This document shows positions 1 to 11,414 of a DNA stretch of 64,000 nt, one piece after another. Each line of letters starts with the position of its first letter. Within the stretch, counting starts at the first letter, position 1. Origin of the DNA: Tenrec ecaudatus (Eukaryota; Chordata; Mammalia; Afrosoricida; Tenrecidae); assembly GCF_050624435.1 (NCBI RefSeq), contig NC_134539.1:41820001-41884000 (forward strand), given 5' to 3'. The notes beneath the pieces were generated by a model. It saw only the letters and a list, made by a program, of their open reading frames with translations. It searched no databases and had not been told where the DNA came from. The position numbers and the translations under genes are program-made.

Positions 1-124
1 GCTCTTATTCTTCCTTGCACTTAACTTTGAGTTGCTCTTACAATCCCTTTCTGCCTAGATTTCTCATATCTTTAGGCCTATATCTGTTTGTACCTCAGAA
101 ATCCATTGACTTCTTGGCTTTTCA

Positions 125-262
125 TTATTTCCTGAACACCAACAGTATACCACACACTCTAAACAATGCTGGGAATTTTTTTGAGAATGAAACAAATACA
201 CTCTCTGCCTTCTTGGAGCTTATATTCTAGTGGGGAGAGAGGTAATAAACAATAAAATAAGT
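125..262 (+). repeat. L2-type LINE 3' end relic
   Basis: The stretch reads like the end of ancient mammalian L2: a degenerate 'ccaacagtataccacacactctaaacaatgctggg' stretch, then 'gcttatattctagtgggga' and 'caataaacaa'-like sequence. It is far diverged from any consensus, so only class-level assignment is offered. Confidence 0.5.
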
Positions 263-394
263 TGTTGTTTACATGATATTGAATGATAAAATGTTCTCTG
301 GTGGAAAGGAAGAGAAAAGGGGAACAGGGAATACATGCCGGCCTGTTCACTTCTCTGCGCCCTCCCTCTTTCCTGACGACACACTGGACAGTGC

Positions 395-555
395 TGGGCA
401 CTAACTCAAAGGTCAGTGGTTGACTAGACCGGCAGCTCCGCTGGAGAGAGGTCTGGCAGTCTACTTTCATAACACATTTACAGTATATGGTTCCATCGTA
501 CTCGATTCTACTTGATCATTATGAGTCAGAATGAACTGTTCAGCTTAAGGCTATT
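395..555 (+). repeat. AfroSINE-like fragment
   Basis: It contains the order 'ggcagctccgctggagaga', 'ggtctggcagtctacttt' and 'tcattatgagtcagaatgaa', which matches the 3' half of afrotherian tRNA-derived SINEs. It is strongly diverged and the ends are uncertain. Confidence 0.4.
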
Positions 556-559
556 TTTG

Positions 560-2090
560 GCCCAATCAGACCATTTCCTTTTTTGCATGTCACTCTATAC
601 AGGTTACACGGCCCCACTTCTCTGCCTCCCCTTCTTCTCAGGCCTTTTTCTATGTCCTAACAACTTAAAAAATATGTTTTAACTCACCCAATTAATTTTA
701 ATGGAGTTGAAGCGATTATCAAGAAATTAAATGCTAGCATATTGGCAACAATTCACAAAAGACAAGAATTTGATCTATGAAACATCCTGGTACAATCACT
801 GGACCTGCAAGCTGTGATGCTCTGTAAATTCACATGCACAATTCCATCTGGACAGAGCATCATCAGCCCAACAGGACCAGATTTACACACTCTCATTTGG
901 AACTGGTGTTAAAAGAATAAATGCAAACGTGTTAACCCCGTGTGTTACGGTTTAAATTTTGAAGAGTGCAAGTTTAATTGTGGTGCATTGATGAATTTCA
1001 GTGTGGCTTTAACCTACATTAATCAGACGTGTTCTCATTGTTTGCAGATGGACTGTGTAGAAATAGTTTTGCAAGGTTTTGCTTACCCATTCTGGCAGTT
1101 GGAAGCAGCACATAATTTATTTGCTTAGCATCCTTTATGCAAACCGTATCCATTTCCCAAATGTTCCCTTGAATTAAAGGCAAGAGTGTAGGCAGAATAA
1201 ATTAAAGAATATCATAGCATAAAATATTATAGAAGGAATTAATTAAAACTAGCATGGCATTTGGCAAGAGAGAGATGAATAAGTGTATTCAAGAAAAGGA
1301 AAAATTACTTGAGACAGGTTTGGGTGAAATAGAATATTGAAAAATGATAGACAATAGCTGAAACTGACGTTATTATAAAGTGAGAAATGAACTATTTACC
1401 TAAAAAGGAATAAACACCATTCAGAGTTAAATATAACCTCAATGTTCTGTAAGGGTATAGTTAAGTAAAAAGAATAATTTTCTTCTAAGAAATGATGAAA
1501 TATTGCATTCAGGTAAGATGTAGCTGCATTCTTTTATCATTGGATGAATTTTAATGAAGTAGATTTTGGGTCTTCCTTGACATATTCAAGTTCACTTTAG
1601 AAATTCAATCACAATCATGAAATAAAAAAAAGATACATGGCACCTACTTGATAAATTCTGCCTAACAAATCCAGGTAAAGTCAATGATTTGCCCTCTTCC
1701 AAAATGCTATACTTTCTGCTACCAAATTAATTAAGAGATTGAATCTGGGCTTATTGGATCTCCTGGTCACTTGTGAGTTTGGGGTAATGCTTTCTATATC
1801 AAGTCTAGGTAAAAGTAATTTTTAAATGTCAGCAACTGAAAGAATTCATGATAGGACAGTAGAAATATTCAGGTAAATATCCTACATAGTGCAATGTGAT
1901 AAAACTGCAAGAGTTTTGCCCCAAATTGTGGAGAAAACACACGAGGAATTCCTGATCTAGTCAGAGAGAAGACAAGGAAGATTGTACAGCTGGAATGACA
2001 CTTATATTGAGTCTTAAAAATAACTAAGGAAAAAAAAGACAAAACAAAAAGATAGCAAAAAATGAAAAAAAAATGCTAGTAAAAAGGTCT
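560..2090. other. intergenic, no gene recognised
   Basis: AT-rich unique-looking sequence. No open frame here resembles a known protein and no repeat was confidently identified. Confidence 0.5.
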
Positions 2091-2092
2091 GT

Positions 2093-2500
2093 TTGTTGGC
2101 CTTTAGGAGTGTTTTCCAGATGAAACTTGTTGGGCCACGTCCTGACCCCAATGTCCATCCTTTATACTCCCTCGGAATCTCTTTGCTCTGCTTGCCCCGC
2201 TGCTCCACTGCACACCCCAGTGTTTGCCTCAGTGTGGTGGGATCAGCTCAGTCACACATCCCCCACTGTGTCTCAAGTGCTGTTCCATGTAGGGCCACGG
2301 GTTGGTGCAGGATGTTGCATCTCGTAGTGTGGCCCGCTGTATGGTCCTCTCTGTACGATGGGCTCTTCGAGCTGGGCTATCGTTCTGTATGTTAGTGGCT
2401 TTTTTTTGTCTATCAGCGTGTCGGTGTTGCTGTTGTCAAAGCCATGTTCTTATGTGCCACTTGGGTGTTGTCAAAGCCATCTGCATTTGTATGCACATAT
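2093..2500 (+). repeat. unassigned GC-richer block, probably repeat-derived
   Basis: GC-richer than its surroundings and directly upstream of an L1 3'UTR segment. Several overlapping frames of 60-100 codons have no recognisable domains. I think it is an upstream module of the same L1 subfamily, but I have no second copy in this window to prove it. Confidence 0.3.
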
Positions 2501-2504
2501 TACT

Positions 2505-3270
2505 ATATCAGCAGGTCCACCTAGACAAGATAGGCTGGACAAACAATGAGAGAAGAAATTAACGGGACCAACGGTCCTGGAGGGACATGAGAGCGTGGGA
2601 GGTAGGGGAAGGGAGGAGGTGTTGGCCAACACAGGGACAAGGGAACAGCGAGTGGTTCAAAACCAGAGGAGGGAGGGGATGGGAGGACTGGGAGGGAGTG
2701 ACCAAGGACAAGGTAACTGAGAGGAATTACTGAAACCAGAATGAAGGCTGAACATGGTAGTGGGACGGGAGGAAAGCATAAGGAAATAGAGGAAAGGAGT
2801 AGGAGGCAAAGTGCATACAGAGAAGCCTAAATACAGACATGTACATATTTATGATTATGGGGGAAATAAACTTATGTGCATATATTTATAGGTTCAGTAC
2901 TAGGGTAGCAGATGGACATTAGGCCTCCTCACGCATACTCCCCCAATACAATAGCACCTCGCCCAGCTAAACGGTCATTGCATGACATCAACCTTCCCGA
3001 CATGATCACTGAAGACAGACGTGTGTGTAAGCAAACGTGGTGAAGAAAGCTGATAGTGCCCGGCTATCAAAAAGATATAGCATCTGGGGTCTTAAAGGCT
3101 TGAAGGCAAACAAGCGGCCATCTAGCTCAGAAGCAACAAAGCCCACAGAGAAGAAGCACACGGCCTAAGCGAATACAAGGTGTTGAGTGGACCAGGTAGC
3201 AGATACCAACACTGTAAACAATCTGAGGCTGATATACTGCTACATCAGGCTACAGCGAGTGTGCTCAGAA
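2505..3270 (+). repeat. L1 LINE, 3'UTR segment
   Basis: The segment from about 3040 to 3140 ('aagctgatagtgcc', 'tctggggtcttaaaggctt', 'aagcaacaaagcccaca') recurs at 17970 and 42140 and, inverted, at about 26940. It is the shared 3'UTR module of the young L1s here. The purine-rich part before it and the 'tgtgcatatatttata' part match the complement of 26186-27339. The usual AATAAAATGATTT end is missing, so the copy is truncated. Confidence 0.55.
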
Positions 3271-3695
3271 TTTTAAAAATAGAATACTGAATTGCTTATT
3301 TTATAGACATATCAATTGTTATGCATTAATGTGTTTCCAGAATCTGTTTTTCACTACCTGCAGTCTTTTCTGTTCTTCAGTTCTTTGCCTTGCCAACTCT
3401 CATCCCCCTCTAAGATTTTACCAGATGGTATTTTCTTGCTGGTAAAACATTCCTGACAAACACTGCTGATTCATTACTTTCACTCCTGGTTCCCACAAAA
3501 CTCTCTTCAGGTGACCGAAAGAACGTATTTTACTGAAAATAATTAAAATAAACATTTTCATTAAGATTAGATTTTGAACTTTTGAGACCCAAGGCCATAT
3601 CACATTGATTTTTCACTAATCTGATTGGGCATAGGAACTTGATGGTGTGATGAATAAATTCTAAATTAGATATTAAGAGAATACATAGCTGTATA

Positions 3696-4602
3696 AAGGG
3701 GTATCCCCTCCCCCCAAAAAACAATTAAAAAACAGAAAAAAACTCACTGGGCGGAACTTTCATAGTATGCATTTTTCCCACTAGCCAAGCATCCAACAAC
3801 TCATTGTGAGTTAGTGCTCGCAGTGGAATCGCCTGGGAAGTTTCTCTCTGATCACAGTGAATTTTTTTTTAAGCAGTTTTGCCCAAACCTTGTTTTTTGT
3901 AATGGCTGATTTAAGGGAACAGCATGTGGCTGGAAAATTTGTTTCTTGTTGGGAAAATTGACACAGAAACTATTGTGATGTTGAACACAGCTTACCGGGA
4001 AGGCCCCATGGGAAAAACACAAGTGTATGAGTTGTTTTCTCATTTCAAAAATTTGAAATGTCGATGGATGACAAACCTCATTCTGGACATCCATCAACTT
4101 CCCGAACAGATGAAAATGTCAACTCATAGTACATTTGGAGTTCATTCCACCAGGTCAGACTATTCATCAAGCTTTCTATTTAGAAGTTCTGAAAATACTG
4201 TATAACTGTGTGACCAAAAAGGCCTAATTTGTGGCAGATGGGGGCCTGATTTTGCCACCAGGAAAATGCACCTGCTCATGCAGCCATCTCAGTGTGTCAG
4301 TTTTGGGCAAAAACAGCATGTCTCTCTTACCCCATATACCTTCCTCATCTGACCTTGCTCTATGTGACTTCTTTTTGTTTCCAAAAAGGGATGTGAAAAG
4401 ACATCTATTTGATGATGTAGAAAAGATGAAGGAAAAAACAAGGAAGATACTGTCAGCCAGCCAAACAGATGAGTTTGAAAACTGTTTCCAAGAATGGAAT
4501 CCAAGATTTGACAAACGTATTCCGTATGATATAGAGTATTTTGAAGGTGATAGGTCATTTGGTTAAAAAATTAAATACATAGCTTTTGGGGGATATCCCT
4601 CA
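3696..4602 (+). mobile_element. mariner-type DNA transposon, both ends present, decayed
   Basis: The left end (GGGGTATCCCCTCCCCCCAA) and right end (TTTTGGGGGATATCCCTC) are imperfect inverted repeats, each next to a TA, as expected for Tc1/mariner. Translation on the + strand shows mariner transposase hallmarks. The N-terminal part is at 3924-4140 (AYREGPMGKTQVYELFSHFK). The C-terminal part is at 4231-4566, with DLALCDFFLFPK, the usual spacing to FDDVEKMKEKT, and the terminal YFEGDRSF. The middle has frameshifts and stops, the catalytic D/H region is not continuous, and the element of about 0.9 kb is shorter than the usual ~1.3 kb. It cannot encode an active enzyme. Confidence 0.82.
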
Positions 4603-4613
4603 TATGCACAAGC

Positions 4614-5116
4614 AATGGGTGAATGACAAAGTTACAACATATCCTTAATGTGTACCTCTCAAAACCTCACTGCCATTGAGTTGATTCTGACTCACAGTGA
4701 CCCAGTAGGATAGGGTAGAACTGTCCCTGTGAGTTTCCAAGATTGTAACTTTTTATGGGAGTAGAAAGACTCATATTTCTCCTGGAAAATGTATATTGAT
4801 ATTAAGAAAATTAGATTATTATACACGCCCATTTTTATTTTAAATTAATTCTGCTGACATTGGAATGCTTCAGAAGTGCTTTACTTAAGCCAGTTACTGG
4901 GTGGGTTCAAACTACTGACCTTGGGATTAGCAGTCCAGCAGTTAACCCACTAAGCCAGCAGGGCTCCTGTTCACACATTTGTGCATTCTTGATCCAGTGT
5001 AAAATATACCTATTCCCTGTCCTACGGGGTCACTGCGAGTCAGAATCAACTCAATGGCAGTGAGGTTTTGCGAGGTACATATTAATGATATGTTGTAACT
5101 TTGTCATTCACCCATT
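4614..5116. repeat. inverted repeat with ~105-bp arms and ~290-bp loop
   Basis: The arm at 4614-4718 is matched in reverse complement by 5012-5116 with about seven mismatches. Each arm contains 43 bp that is not SINE (GGGTGAATGACAAAGTTACA and onward) followed by the 3' end of an AfroSINE. Both arms include the same flanking sequence, so this is an inverted duplication and not just two SINEs in opposite orientation. The loop holds the rest of the - strand SINE and an interrupting segment. Confidence 0.82.
4657..4975 (-). repeat. AfroSINE, interrupted
   Basis: Complement of the SINE: 'cactgccattgagttgattc' through 'tatttctcctgg' (4657-4790), then about 95 bp of AT-rich foreign sequence. It resumes at about 4890 with 'gtgggttcaaactactgacc' to 'ccagcagggctcc'. 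Orientation is set by the tRNA-derived head at the right end. Confidence 0.7.
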
Positions 5117-5119
5117 AGC

Positions 5120-6855
5120 CAGTTTTCCTAAATTAGGCTGTGGTAGCAAGCCACCCACAAATTCCGGTGGCTTTCATCAACACTTTCTTTCTTATTCTTT
5201 TAACATTTTAGTAGCTCTGAGTCAGCTACAGTTCTGGTCCAGATGTTTGCTCATTTTAGGATCCTACATGAAGAAGCAGCCTTTATCTGAGACGTACTGA
5301 TGAGATAAAAGAATAAAAATAGCAGGAGGATTGGTTAGAGCACAAAATGTTTTCCAAAACTTCAGCCTATTCATGATCTATATCACACAATCCCACAAGC
5401 CATTGGCCAAAGCTAATCATATGGTCAATTCTAATATCAATGGGAAGACTATGTGGGTAAGTCAGCAAATATTGTTACGAATCACAGCCACCTTCACTAA
5501 ACAATAAGGCTGAACTGTGTAGGTTTGCACACTTCTGGTGGCAGTGGCCCCATTTCTAACTCTTCCCAGAACTGTGCTCTGTAACTTGCAGTACCCCAAA
5601 CCACAGTTTGGGCATCCTTGAAGTACCCAAATCCTGTTATTTTCAAATGCTTTTTGGGTTTGGAGAACAGAACTCGGAGGGGCAAAGTAAGGGTTGTCAG
5701 GTGGATGGGGTTAGGTTTTCCAATGAAATTCTCATAAGAACGTCCATGCGACTCTTGAAGAATAAGCGGATATATTCTTGTGATTGAAGAAAATTTCCTA
5801 GCATAACTTTCTTGGGTTCTTTCTAACCAATGAAGTTTTCATTTTTCTTGAAATTTCTTCTTAATAACCTCCATGATTGTCCTGTGTCTTTTTTTTTTTG
5901 ATTGTCCTGTGTCTTTCAAGAAAATTTACTAATATAACTCCACTGGAATCCTAGAATACAGTCGCCAATACCTTCTGAGCTCACCTGTGTGCCTTGAGTT
6001 TAACTGATCCAACATATTGCCTTAGAAGCCAAAGTTTTTATCAGACCCCCTTTTTAAGACACCCTAACAAATGTATGACAACTGTACTACTGAGACAATT
6101 TGTCTGCAATCACCTGTGGATTGCAAAGGTATGGTTAGACACATTTTGTTTGGAATGAACGTGTGCATGCATGACATGAAACACGGTACTTTTTACTCAC
6201 CCTGATATATGCCTGTCCCCCAGTGCGCTGCAAGGTAAATGGCAAAAGGCAGGGGAATTCTTCCTTTCATGCAAAGGAGAAATGATTTCCAGCAACAGGG
6301 TGCCTTCAGAAGTTTACTCAGCAACCGTGGGAGAGTTTGGGGTAGAAAGATTTATACAACACAAATGCACTCTCTGTGGGGACACACACAGCCCACACTC
6401 AAAGTCTGCCCAATAATCAAAGAGGAAATCCAGCAATGTCAAGTAGCCCTTTCCAGACACCTGAGAATGGACCCAATTCTAAATGTGTTTGTGAAAATGC
6501 GGCCAAAGGGAGAACCCTCGAGCAATTAAGCCACAGACAATCAACCCAGCTCAACCATGGCTGAGTTAATTAATAGTCAAGAATCTTTTAGTTAAACAGA
6601 GGTCTATTAAGAAATTCTAAATCAGTTCAATTACTAGTTGCTACATTCAGTATTTCACTGTCTTAATTAGTGAGACCTACCCCACTCTATGCTCTAGGTT
6701 ATTTCTGTGGAAAAGTTTTCATTTCCAGAAAGTGATTGCAATGCAAAGTATGAGGGGCCTTCCTTTACCTTTTCATTCCATTTGTCCATGAACCTCCTCA
6801 CGCTCCCTCGCACATGCTCTACACTAAAGTTCCGTTAGTCCATTAGAGAAAGAGT
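5120..6855. other. intergenic, no gene recognised
   Basis: No protein-like frame. A short direct duplication of 'gattgtcctgtgtcttt' lies at 5875-5917 around a T run. The rest is unique-looking sequence. Confidence 0.5.
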
Positions 6856-6859
6856 GACA

Positions 6860-6995
6860 CAGATGCAGACTAAATATTCCTGCGTGGGACTCTGAGTAAA
6901 TTACTGCATTATCCTGACCTCTATTACTTCATCTGCAAAATGGAAATTATTGAATAAAGTGCAGGGTTCCTCAGTAGTTAAATAGAGGTAAAAGT
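6860..6995 (+). repeat. MIR SINE core
   Basis: 'gggactctgagtaaattac', 'tgacctctattacttcatc' and 'tgcaaaatggaaatta' follow the order of the MIR core (loss of ... cctc ... catctgtaaaatgggg). An old mammalian SINE, assigned by pattern only. Confidence 0.5.
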
Positions 6996-6999
6996 GCCC

Positions 7000-8150
7000 C
7001 GTCTATTGGCTAACCGCTAGTCATAACTTGCAGGTTCTTACTGGTTTGTTGCTGTGCCCGACGGTGGTATATGCAGCAAGGCCTTTTCATGTGAAGAATG
7101 GAAAAACTGACTCATGAGGACAGGACATGCTGGCTGACTGAGCCCGGCTTCACACAGAAATCATGAGCAGAAGAACTACTGGGTATGATATAATGTGCAC
7201 TGTCAAAATGTGCCTTGCAAATTAGAAGAATTCATAAGAAGACCTTATTTCATCCATGCATTTTTAAGTTGTTGTTTCTGTTTTAAAGATGAAAACTAGG
7301 CTTCTGAGAAAATGTAGATGTTTAAAGCCACATTTTAACCAATGGTGTTCATGATTGGATCAAGCTGGCTTGAAAAGAACCAAGTACCAGAGACGAAGGG
7401 TACCAGTGGCACAAGCAGGTCTTCCGAGGATCCTCCGCAGCTACCATGACCTGGAATCTGGTCCTGACTCTTCAGTGAAGAGATTGCCATTTGTCAGTCT
7501 CTGAGAGTGATTCAAAAACTAGATCCTTAGCAGATCAATTTCAAAGCAGAAAGTAGCACAATTTTTAATTTACCGTGGAAGAATAACTTCCCACATATCC
7601 AGGACAATCTTTCCCTGGTACTGGGCACTTTGTTCCATCAGAAGTTTGTTCAGGAATAAAGGTTCACTTTAAAGAAAGAAAAAAATCTTGAGGAATAGTT
7701 CAACAAACAGTGTATGTGTTTGTCTGGTGGTCAGACCCTTTGTCCGTGGACTAAGGACTGGGTTCATCCAGAGGTGCCTTGGAAGAAAGGCCCGGCAGAC
7801 TGCCTCTGAAAAATCCATCGTTAAAAACCTCGTCAAGCACAGTCCTACTCTGAGACCTGGCGTCAGTAGTAGCTTGACATCGATCAGTGTCTTGGGTAAT
7901 ATTTAAAATGCAGTGTTAGGTTTTACTGGACGCAAGCAGATGAAACCATTCTATTGCTAACAGGAATTGTCACACGGAATAAATGACAGTGTCCTCTCGT
8001 GGTAGCCTGATCACTTTAGTGTGGCTCGGCCATTGTCCATAACCCATCTCTGTATCTTGTTTACTAGTCTGTAAGCTCCATGATGGTGTCAGCATCTTGA
8101 GTGTTGTGTGATGAGTCCTTTGAGATTTCCTGTCAAGGCTGCTTCTTTCT
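7000..8150. other. mostly unassigned; SINE/RTE-like patch at 7690-7905
   Basis: The patch 'gaagaaaggcccggcagact', 'gcctctgaaaaatccatcg', 'ttaaaaacctcgtcaagcac' resembles the 'gaagaaggacctggcaacctacttc' motif of afrotherian SINE/RTE leaders. The remainder is unassigned and has no gene-like frame. Confidence 0.35.
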
Positions 8151-8157
8151 GGAAACA

Positions 8158-8350
8158 TCAGAGCCCTGGTACTGCTGTCCTGTAACCGTGGACTGCTAAC
8201 CTCAAGGCCAGCGGTTCAAACCCATCAGCCCCTCCAAGGGAAACGATGAGGCTAACTGCTACAGCAAAGATTTTCAGGCTCAGAAAACCCATTTGGAGTC
8301 ACTATGAGTTGGAATCTCTTCTGTGCCACTGGGTTTATTTTTTTGATTAA
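8158..8350 (+). repeat. AfroSINE
   Basis: Full layout from the head 'agagccctggtactgctgtc' through the B-box-like 'gcggttcaaacccatcag' to 'tcactatgagttggaatctc' and a terminal 'tgggttta' with a T/A-rich tail. Confidence 0.72.
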
Positions 8351-8964
8351 AAAAATAGAAGCACTTATAGTCACTGGTTCCAACGGGACACATGAACCAC
8401 CCTGCACACTGTGAAAGGACTAATGACTTGGTTGTCATGCAACTCCATGGTGAATGCACTGGTCACTGCTCAAGGACACTTGGTGTCATGGGTAGCCTTC
8501 TCGTCACCTTCGGTAGCTAATTAGCAGAACTATGCAAATGGTTATAAGCAAGTCAAATATGTCAGCACATGTCAGAACATTTAAATTATAATAGAGTCTA
8601 TGACCTTAGCACAAACATGATATCATATCAAAAGACCTCTTGCTACAATTAATGTCCTCCATGAAATGAGTCTCTTTGAAATGACTTTCTACCAAGCTCT
8701 TAAACAAGGTAACTGCTGCACAGTTTCTAATAGAAATATTCAAGGCATACATTTTATGAATTTAATATTTTTGATGATTTCCTCTTTCTAACAGAAAATA
8801 ATTTGATCTTCTTAATAAAAGAAACTCTTTATAACTACTAACAGAGATTGACATGAAATATACATTTGTAGCAATAATGTTCTTAAAAATTATTATTACA
8901 TAATCACTAAAAAAAGCTTAGAAGAGAAGATTACACTGTACGTCTAGTAAAACAATGCTGAGTA

Positions 8965-9235
8965 TCTGTTTTCGTTGTTGTTATGGGTCGCTGGGTGGGT
9001 TCTGACTCACAGTGACCCTGCGGACAGCAGGATAAAGCACTGACCGGTCCTGCGCCAGCCTCACAACTGTGCTTATGTGTGAGCCCCTCTGTGTAGCCAT
9101 TGTGTCAGTCGATCTCATGGAGGCCCAAGCAGGAGGTCTCTTCTGATAACGTGTCCAAAGTATGGCAGACAAAGTCTCTTCATCCTTGCCTCTAAGGAGC
9201 ATTCTAGCTGTACTTTTCCCAAGACAAATATGTTT
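8965..9235 (-). repeat. RTE (BovB-like) LINE, 3' end
   Basis: Translated on the - strand it gives the RTE ORF2 C-terminus: MRSTDTMATQRGS, STVVRLAQDRSVLYPAVRR and VTVSQNPPSD match the usual 'IDTVAATMSSS...IVRMAQDRAVFRSVVHRVAMSRNRLDG'. The 3' terminus lies at the left, near the GTTGTTGTTA run. Confidence 0.72.
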
Positions 9236-9758
9236 GTTCTTTTCATATTATGTGAAATATAATACAGCTTTAAATATGTCTTTGTGGCCATCATCTTGTA
9301 ACCTTTGCTTTTGAACGACGATCCAGCTATTTCTCCTAGAATGCTGAATTAGTGAATGGTTACTGACTACTTGTTAAGCACCTGTAAATTTTATGTGCTC
9401 ACTAGGAGCTACATTCTATTTGATACATGATAAATTGGAACCACAGAAAACTTAAGCTTAGTCCATCATTATGAAAGAATTTCTCTTTTATTAACCTGTA
9501 GATTTAAAAATGAGGTTTTATTAAATTTTACTCTAAGGCTTCTCCTTAATTACATTTTTAATTTTCTAAATATTTTTCCTAATAATAATTAAGTTTATAA
9601 TAAAAACATCTGGACTAGGAGTCTCCTGTGACCTACATGTAAATAATAATTTTGAAATAAATTATTGGTCCTCTTGGCAGATGTTCTTTATTTGATTTGT
9701 TGTTCCAGAATACAGTTAACTATTTTGAATCCATTCCCTCCAATAGCTAGTAGCCAAG

Positions 9759-9830
9759 TATTAACAATGTGTTGAACTCTGGAACATAGTTAACACAATA
9801 TTAACAATGTGTTGAACTCTGGAACATAGT
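9759..9830. repeat. tandem duplication, 32-bp copies, 40-bp period
   Basis: 'tattaacaatgtgttgaact' plus 12 more bases occurs at 9759-9790 and again, without change, at 9799-9830. The two copies are identical, so the event is recent. Confidence 0.88.
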
Positions 9831-9839
9831 GGTGATTAA

Positions 9840-10885
9840 AATTAAATTAGGTTCTATCTTCAATCTGCATAGCTCCTTAAAGGCTTGGGTTAGATCTTAT
9901 GTTAGTATGTGAACCTCATTTGGGGGTAAGTCCTGCTGAAAGGGATCCTGCTGATACTTAGGAATTGATATTTTCTCAGCCATTCTCCGCTCAGCTCTGG
10001 GAATATACTTTCTTACATCACTGGATCTCACACTTCCTCCATTGGCAGAACACCTGAAGACCATGCCATCCTCTGAAGTCTAGTAAGTCTAGTGTACAAA
10101 GCAGGGAGAAATTTCCTGCTCCAAGGAATAATATTATAATCTGGAATTTATGGTTTTATACATTCAAAGCTATCAAATGAGGTATTAAAAAAACAAGCAT
10201 CCTAGAAATAAAGCCACCGAAAGGAGAGTTAAGGATGTAAATAATATTACTTGAGAACGCTGCTGAATTGGAGAATTCATGTGCACATTAAGGTTACTAG
10301 AGGACATTCAGGTGGCGATCCTTGGATGGAAAAGAGAGCTCTCATCTTGGTGACAATAATATTCTGCAAATAAGTTGAAAGAGCTATTCAGTTCTTTTCC
10401 CACATATTCTGAGCATCCCCCCTTGTCTGCCCCATCAATGTGGCTGGCAGAATGGTTTTAGAGGAGAGGCGGTGGCAATTGTACAAGCATTGCCCACCAG
10501 CTGGCATGAAATCCCCATCAGTCATGTGCAGAGTGTCTGTCCATTTCCTTAGTTTTCTGGCACAGGTCCCAGCAGACACTTGGGTTGTTCGTCCTGCTGT
10601 AACGTGGGTGCGAGTGGCCAGATTCCTGAAGAAGCTCAACTCCACAGCACGGCTCTCTTGAAGACAGAGACCCCATCCCCTCCAGTTAATTTTTCTCTGC
10701 TCAAAGCTGAGCCTTCACTTAGAAAGTCTTCTTGAAAAGTACATTGTGTAACTATACATGAAAGAACAAAACATTTTTCTAACAATACCTATATGTGACG
10801 TGCATAAAGCCTCTTGCTCTTGTACAGAGAGAACCACTTATTAACACTCCCCTTTGGAACATGCCTCCTAGTGACCAGTTTAGCT
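9840..10885. other. intergenic, no gene recognised
   Basis: Overlapping frames of 70-85 codons on both strands at 10388-10661 have no recognisable domain. No repeat was identified. Confidence 0.4.
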
Positions 10886-10889
10886 GCTA

Positions 10890-10965
10890 CACAAAACCCA
10901 ACCAAACCCATTGCCATCAAGTCAGGGTTGACTCACAGATCCATCTTGAATAACCCATAGAACAT
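10890..10965 (-). repeat. AfroSINE 3' fragment
   Basis: 'aaccaaacccattgccatca', then 'agtcagggttgactcacag' and 'taacccatagaacataggat', the complement of the SINE 3' end. Confidence 0.45.
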
Positions 10966-11414
10966 AGGATGAAGTTACACAGAGCATTTTGACTTGCATG
11001 TAGGTCAGGCAGACAGACTCCTTCAAGGCTCAAACAACACAGAAGAGCAGGTCCATTTGCCAAGAGGTCTTAGAAGATCTGGTATAGGATGTAGGTATGT
11101 ATAACTTAATGAGGCTCTATATTGTCCTTTGTGTTTTGTGTAAAACATGACATATCAAATATTTGCATTCAACATGATATATCTTGTGCATTTACTTTTA
11201 TTCCTTGTCAGATTTTTAGTGATCCAGATGTGTAATATACCAGAAGTAAGGTAAACAATTATGTTAAATAAAAGGGCAGGAAGAGTGAAAGATGGGGAGT
11301 GAAGGAAAAAATAAGACAATGTTTCATTGCTTTTTAGTAAGAAGATTCACTGAGATATTCTATAGCTTTTCAGATAAGACTATGGAATTTAACAACCCTT
11401 ATTCCCTCTCAGCA

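Noticed and set aside
2093-2500. Possible LTR or CpG-type promoter block
   Set aside because: Only one copy in the window and no terminal features; left as unassigned, probably L1-related.
10388-10661. Overlapping 73- and 85-codon frames on both strands
   Set aside because: No domain, no homologue recognised and no codon-like signal; treated as chance.
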